Position numbers and translations under genes: made by a program. Shown one piece after another: positions 44,717 through 64,000 of a stretch of DNA of 64,000 nt (positions are counted from its first letter, which is position 1; each line of letters begins with the position of its first letter). Below the pieces are notes generated by a model. That model made no database searches, was not told where the DNA came from, and worked only from the letters and a program-made list of their open reading frames with translations. The stretch is from contig BAAHQB010000027.1 of NCBI GenBank assembly GCA_054601695.1, positions 1,116,001 to 1,180,000 on the forward strand. The letters run 5' to 3'. Source of the DNA: Amorphochlora amoebiformis. Its lineage: Eukaryota > Cercozoa > Chlorarachniophyceae.

Positions 44717-45839
44717 TTGTGTGTAATTGTATTTATACATGTGTGTATATCAGGCCCTAGGATCAAGCTCAACTCCTCTCCCCTCAAACCCCAGCTCAAA
44801 AATAGACGTCTCCCTTCTCGCCTACCTTGCCGACCAGGCCCGCCAATACACCGACGCCGCCCAATTGACCACTCCAACCGAACAGCCTATCACCCCACTC
44901 ACCCTAGCCCAAGAGCTCTATCCTAATAGGCATATCAGTAGTGAAAGTCTCCAAACCCCGGCTTGGGAGCAGAAATCCCGGATACCTCCCCCCCCCCCTG
45001 ATCTTGACGAGGCTCCCATCATCCCCTCGTGCACCCTCAATACCCCAGCCACCCCAGCCACACCAGCCACACCAGCCACACCAGCCACACCCTTCAGCCC
45101 TCCAACCCCTGCTCTCCCGCCGGAGCTCCGGGCGATCCGCCATGAGCTGGCTCAGGACTTCTCGCTCGACGCACAGCCCCCCCTTGGCACCAGGCCTAGC
45201 CCTAGCCCCAATCCCACCCAAGCTAACCCATCTCAAGAAGCTCCCTCATCTTCTCGCTCGCCAGGCTCAAGAAAGCAGAAGGGGAAGGGGAGGAAGAGGG
45301 GAAGAGGACGCCCCCAGCGCGGTGGGGGGCGCAGTGGTCGGGGTAAGAGGCGACAGGGGCGCCCCAGAGCGGTTGGGGAGTCGGGGGTTCGCGGGGTACA
45401 CCGCAAGGTCGGGGTCGGATACTATGTCGTGTATTATGAGGGTACAACGAAGCGGCAAAAAAGCTTCTCGAGCAAGCGCTTCGGGACAGTCGAGGAGGCC
45501 AAGCGGAGAGCAATCGAATTCAAGTTGAATCACGACCGCCAGATCGACGATATCCACACGGATACAAGGCGCCTCGTCGCAGCGAGCGCGTCTGAGGAGA
45601 AAATTCTTAACCCACAGATAAGCCACGTCTTGCAGGAGGTTAATGACTCGATAAACATGGATAACCCTTTGCTACCGGATTCACCCGAGGGCTCTCGGGT
45701 GAGAACCGCGTTAGACTCCGGTACATTTGGGGGCTCGAATGGCAAAGATATCGAGGCCGAACTTGCGGCGGCGTTGATGGAGATTGAGGGAAGTGGTACG
45801 GAGTTTTCACCGCCTGCTTCACCAGACTTAGGTAGATAA
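42869..45839 (+). CDS. SNAPC1 (SNAP43)-like protein joined to an AP2 domain, 670 aa
   Basis: Exons: 42869-43161 (ATG), 43220-43384, 43547-44015 and 44754-45839 (TAA), in agreeing phases 2, 2, 0. Residues ~10-190 match the SNAP43/SNAPC1 pattern: [41 protein letters not shown] (the family's LYLLYGLYNTQ), [34 protein letters not shown]1 is part of the complex that binds the proximal element of snRNA promoters. The last exon adds [17 protein letters not shown], an ATP repeat, a Pro-rich part, AT-hook-like GRGRPQ and QGRPRA, then an AP2 domain at residues ~519-572 ([19 protein letters not shown] ... [15 protein letters not shown]). No in-frame ATG lies between the exon start and the AP2 domain. 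The only nearby upstream one (44739) is inside repeat sequence, so a separate AP2 gene is possible but less likely. Role as an snRNA-promoter factor is inference. Confidence 0.65.
45040..45093 (+). repeat. Coding ATP tripeptide repeat
   Basis: Five or six 9-bp units (CCAGCCACA type) encode ATPATP... in the Pro-rich linker between the SNAP43-like and AP2 parts. Confidence 0.8.
45382..45540 (+). other. AP2/ERF-type DNA-binding domain
   Basis: About 53 residues. The first strand [11 protein letters not shown] is followed by [18 protein letters not shown] and the helix [15 protein letters not shown]. The spacing and the [11 protein letters not shown] helix resemble apicomplexan and dinoflagellate AP2 domains more than plant ERF (which has AARAYD). 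Single domain in this protein. It is preceded by a 30-residue Arg/Gly/Lys-rich AT-hook-like tract that would also contact DNA. Confidence 0.8.
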
Positions 45840-47898
<2,059 letters not shown>

Positions 47899-49176
47899 AT
47901 GTCGTTGTGGGATGTTGTCAAGGGCGAAGACTTCTCGGGCGTTCAAGAAGCTCTGAAGCAAGTGCCTCGTACAGATCTCAACTATGTATACGAACGCGAC
48001 GGATTTCGCGTGTACGGGATCGGACATGGGCCGCCGGGATATACATGTACTTTTGCCTGACTATCTCCAGTTTTTATTGTACAACCTCTTTCCTCCACGT
48101 GTATTCATAAGAACTTGTACATTGGCTTTTCGAACGCGATCTGAAAAGATACTCCGGATAGGTCTTCACTACTCGGCAATGGTGGGGAACCGACCAATAG
48201 CAGAATGTCTTGTAGAAGCGAAGGCAGCCGTCAATGCGTGGGATGGCCATCAAAACACTGCCCTACACATCGCCGCATCCAACAGCCAGATCGAGATCGT
48301 AAAATATCTTGTGGAAGAGGCCAGGGCTTCGATAAAAGCAAAAAACTCGATGGGAAAGACGCCACTGCAGCTTGTAACGGAGGGTTTGGAGGCTCATTTT
48401 GACCCGGAATCCGTTCAGGTCGCAGAGTATCTTAGAGGAAAGGTCGAAAAATTTCCGAATTTGCACAACGTATTTGTGTATGTTAATCTTCTAAATATAA
48501 CAATGTTACTTTCATGATGTCTTTATCTCCAGGGAAATCGGCCATTCAAGTCGTCCACGTCAATCTCCAAATCCACCCAACAATGCACAACATCTATTTG
48601 GGATCTTGTCAAAAGCGAGGATCTCCCGGGTGTACAGGCCGCTCTGACCCAAACGCCTCGTCCAAACCTTAGCCAAGTGTATGAGCGCGATGGATTTCGG
48701 GTCTATGGCATTGGGCATGGGCCATCAGGATATACCTGTATGATCATGCCTCCCTTCAGTTGTGCCTTATTCGACGTCACTTTTCCTCGTCACGAAGATT
48801 TGATATGTGTGCCTTTCCATAGGCCTCCATCATGCTGCTGAAAACGGAAATCTCCCCATTGCAAAGTGTCTCGTCGATGCAAAGGCTAGCGCAAACGCCT
48901 GGGATGGCCACCAGAACAACGCACTGCACGTTGCCGCCTCCAACAGTCAATTAGAGATGGTGAAATATCTCGTGGAGGAGGCCAAGGCATCAGTGAAAGC
49001 GAAAAACTCGAGGGGCAATACTCCGCTTCAGGAAGCGATGGGGTGCGACCAGAAGGTCGGTGACGTCATCGCATACCTCCGCAAGAAGGTAAAAATGTAA
49101 ATACATACCTATATACATATATGTATATACATACATATATGTATGTATGTATATATGAAGAGCACAATATATATGC

Positions 49177-49211
<35 letters not shown>

Positions 49212-49252
49212 ATACACATATATGCATATGTATATATATATACGTATACAAA

Positions 49253-49333
<81 letters not shown>

Positions 49334-49410
49334 ACACACCTAAATTTACATATACAAAAAGTAAATATTCATATACATATAATATATATATATAATATAT
49401 ATATATATAA

Positions 49411-49477
<67 letters not shown>

Positions 49478-50259
49478 ATGTGTATATATATATATATATA
49501 TATACATACACATATCATATATCTACACTTATCATGTATATAATATATATATGTGTGTATGTGTGTGTATACATATATATATATATATATATAATGCATA
49601 TGTATGTTTGATATTAATATGAAAAAAAATTATGTATTATACTCATGTACACATCCGTATGTATCTCAAGGTCCGGCAGCCATCCATTCGAACATCAAAC
49701 GTCATCTCAAAAAAAGAGCCCACGACATCACTCTGGGATTTCGTCAAGAGCGAGGACCTCACGGGTGTTCAGACCGCTCTTAAGCGGACTCCCAGCGCAG
49801 ATCTCGATCATGTTTATGAACGCGATGGATTTCGCGTCTACGGAATGGGACACGGGCCGCCGGGATACACATGTCAGTTGTCTGGATTCAACAAACATAA
49901 CATTAACATTGCCCCGAGTGATAAGAGGTGCTACATATATGTTCTGATAGGTCTCCACTACGCGTGTGAGATTGGAAATCTCCCGATCGTAAAGTCTCTT
50001 ATCAAAGCAAAGGCCAACTCTAATGCATGGGACGGCCACCAGAACAATTCTTTGCATGTCGCAGCGTCCAATAGCCAAATGGGGGTTGTAAGATATCTTG
50101 TGGAAGAGGCTAAAGTATCTGTGAAAGCAAGAAATTCAGCAGGCAAGAACCCGTTTCAGGTCGCTTTGGAGAGCATTGACGTTGGCGTCGATAGTGAAGC
50201 CAAGCAGATCGTCGAGTACCTGCGAGAGAAGGTACTTTCATCAACATATCATATAATAT

Positions 50260-50316
<57 letters not shown>

Positions 50317-50335
50317 TTTTAAGTTATATATATGC

Positions 50336-50392
<57 letters not shown>

Positions 50393-50490
50393 ATATAAAT
50401 ACAGACATGAGATTTTCAAGCGTTTATGAAGACATGCATATAAACACATAAATGCGTAAAGATATAATTTATGTAGTGAATAAATAAATA

Positions 50491-50530
<40 letters not shown>

Positions 50531-50733
50531 CATATATGTGTGTGTATTTTCGTATATATTTACACATATGTGATATATGTAGACAAATATTTATATGTAT
50601 ATCTATATAATATAGTATATATATATATACATATACTAGTATATATGTAAATATATCTATATATATATATATATATACATGTATATATATATATATATAT
50701 TATGTAAATATATATATATATACATATATACAC

Positions 50734-50815
<82 letters not shown>

Positions 50816-50891
50816 TATAAATGTATGTGTGTACATCTAGATATGTATATATATAAATATATACGTGTAAATGTATAGATATAATCTATAT

Positions 50892-50927
<36 letters not shown>

Positions 50928-51004
50928 TTCACGCAGAATATTTACATACTTCCATGAGTAAACCTGCGTAACGCAGTTACCTAGGACAGCATATGAATTA
51001 TATT

Positions 51005-51044
<40 letters not shown>

Positions 51045-51062
51045 ATATATTATGTGATATAC

Positions 51063-51098
<36 letters not shown>

Positions 51099-51201
51099 AT
51101 GTATAATATGTATTTCATTTAGTATTAATCAGTAATATGAGTAATACCATCATCCTTATTGTTAATGATTATTATATTATAAATGCATGTATAAAAATGT
51201 A

Positions 51202-51234
<33 letters not shown>

Positions 51235-51291
51235 ATATATATATATAACAAATATATATATATATATATATGTCTCCAATATACAAATACA

Positions 51292-51348
<57 letters not shown>

Positions 51349-51371
51349 GTGTGTGTTTGTATGTGTGTATA

Positions 51372-51413
<42 letters not shown>

Positions 51414-51526
51414 ATATGTGTACATATATATATATATATATACATATATTATACATATATATATAATATATATATATATGTATATTATATATATTAAATA
51501 TATATATATATATGTATATATATATT

Positions 51527-51560
<34 letters not shown>

Positions 51561-51586
51561 CGCGCATAGGTTTAATATATAATATA

Positions 51587-51626
<40 letters not shown>

Positions 51627-51702
51627 GATTAAGAGGACGAAACCAAAGAATGAGCGTCGACGTCTTTCGCTTCAGAATTCGAAGCGGGTTCGGATCAAAT
51701 GA
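47899..51702 (+). CDS. Ankyrin-repeat protein of three tandem two-exon modules, 485 aa
   Basis: Exons: 47899-48046 (ATG), 48162-48442, 48533-48737, 48823-49088, 49671-49872, 49951-50231 and 51628-51702 (TGA). Each module has a first exon encoding SLWD.VK.EDL.GVQ.AL and [20 protein letters not shown], and a second exon encoding ankyrin repeats (CLHYA...GN.PI...[45 protein letters not shown]) ending YLR.K. Phase is always 1 inside a module and 0 between modules. The last exon adds a basic tail ([14 protein letters not shown]). Probably an intracellular binding scaffold; partner unknown. The first exon lacks the ~20-residue lead seen in modules 2 and 3, so the true start could be further upstream. 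Confidence 0.75.
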
Positions 51703-52586
51703 GGAATGGGGGATACAAAAGGTCGCATTATGTGAAGTTTGCGCGTGCACTCGCCTGAGCCCAATGAAAATCAAGTCTTTTCCCTTTCGTTCAATGTATT
51801 CCAATCTGTATGAACGGTATTCTGCAATGGGTTTCTTTCAAATTCGCACTATCTAGACTGTATCATCTAGATCATCGGATATGACGTACTAATAGTAGTC
51901 GATCTTGCCGAGTCATCTAGTCATGCCGACTATCTCTAGTTGACAATAGACTATAAAATCATGGGTCCATGTACTGACTAAATCTCATGATGATGCTGAG
52001 GCCATTCTAGCTACTAGAGCTATTTGGAACTCCACCCTGTAGAGCTAGAGAGCCAAGGTGACAATATCTAAAATATACTAGATCTAGTAGATATATCTAG
52101 TCTTTCCTACGCTAGTATACACCGCCGGTCTGAGAGTACTCACGATTATACCAACATTTAGTAAGTAGTATGATCTAGTGATCTAGACTATTACTAGTCT
52201 ATTCTGATCTAGACTATTACTGTTACTAACCTATTCAACTGAGTAGTAGTAGTACACGCTACACGTCCCAGTATCATATGTACACGCTCTATTACTCTTA
52301 GTACTATAGTCACGGTATATATACTCTATAGATGGAGATAGTGCAGACTGTGTAAATAGGTATATCGATCATATCTCAGAAGGATGATGAATTTATATCT
52401 GAAAACATGTACAAGTATAAGTTAGCTATAGGAAAAGAGCGGCGATCGATTATACACCGATTATACACAGATGAAACGTCAAGGGCTTGGGCCGATTCAT
52501 AGAACTAGTCCAACGCCCAGACGGAAAAACCGAAATCAAGATACCGCAGCCGAAATATTTAGCAATTAATAACACTGCATGTATTA
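51703..52586. other. Convergent intergenic region with CTAG-rich island
   Basis: The gap lies between the 3' ends of the ankyrin and dehydrogenase genes. From about 51850 to 52400 it is crowded with CTAG, CTAGAT, ACTAGA, AGTACT and AGTAGT words. It has no TA tracts and I see no exon. Confidence 0.7.
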
Positions 52587-63805
<11,219 letters not shown>

Positions 63806-64000
63806 CTGGAAGCACACAATTGAAGGTCACAAAGCAGCATTGAAGAGGTTTCACGGACCGATATCTAGGTTGAGAGGGAACTTTGATCGATAGACATCTA
63901 CTTCGAGAGGGAGGCTTGTCTCGATAATAATGTTTTGTCGCCGTGCGTGATTTCTCTTGTGTGGGTTCGGTTGTGGGTTGTGTTCGGTTGTGGGTTGTGT
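63806..64000. other. Right edge, probably intron
   Basis: This is unique sequence upstream of the first visible dehydrogenase exon. It ends in a GTGGGTTCGGTTGTGGGTTG-type short repeat (63961-64000). No exon encoding the missing FAD domain is apparent in it. Confidence 0.4.

Noticed and set aside
44941-45528. 195-codon plus-strand frame and minus-strand frames across the AP2 exon
   Set aside because: They overlap the AP2-containing frame in other phases. The high GC content of the exon removes stops; no domain was seen in them.

Overview
This is nuclear DNA of an intron-rich eukaryote. The genes are cut into many small exons (down to 12 nt) joined by GT-AG introns, and dozens of (TA)n tracts fill most of the longer introns. 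TTAGGG-type interstitial repeats are scattered through it. The standard code is used, with TAA, TAG and TGA all ending genes. The organism cannot be named. The AP2 domain at 45.4 kb (a GVRGV start and an [13 protein letters not shown] end) looks more like alveolate AP2 domains than plant ERF domains, so a protist, perhaps an alveolate, is my best guess.

Almost every long open frame rich in Ile and Tyr is translated TA repeat and not a gene. I rebuilt gene models by hand from splice signals, reading phase and protein-family motifs, and found eight genes. From left to right: (1) a SET-domain methyltransferase on the minus strand, 299-6062, cut by the left edge; (2) an unrecognised 386-aa protein on the plus strand, 6612-11943, possibly longin-like in its middle; (3) a BRWD/PHIP-type protein on the minus strand, 14469-35664, with 41 exons and 1571 aa: WD40 propeller, linker, Tudor-like cassette, a tandem array of duplicated mini-exons, and one bromodomain; (4) a short coiled-coil protein on the plus strand, 37425-39608; (5) peptide-methionine (S)-S-oxide reductase MsrA on the minus strand, 40422-42693; (6) a SNAPC1/SNAP43-like region joined to AT-hook-like motifs and an AP2 domain on the plus strand, 42869-45839; (7) an ankyrin protein built from three copies of a two-exon module on the plus strand, 47899-51702; (8) a dimethylglycine/sarcosine dehydrogenase-type protein on the minus strand, 52587-63805, cut by the right edge.

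Genes 1/2, 3/4 and 5/6 are divergent pairs with upstream gaps of 0.55, 1.8 and 0.18 kb. Gaps downstream of genes (12.0-14.5, 39.6-40.4, 45.8-46.4 and 51.7-52.6 kb) are rich in CTAG. Other repeats are tRNA-like SINE copies, a second dispersed element with ATTGTT/AACAAT ends, several minisatellites, and short tandem duplications that repeatedly span exon-intron junctions.

The genes are not an operon or pathway. Two products are chromatin readers or writers (SET, BRWD), one looks like a small-nuclear-RNA promoter factor, and the others are metabolic or repair enzymes and scaffold proteins. The most unusual points are the SNAP43-AP2 joining, the mini-exon array inside the BRWD gene, and the CTAG-rich 3' gaps. 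All gene models are predictions without transcript support, and no database search was possible.
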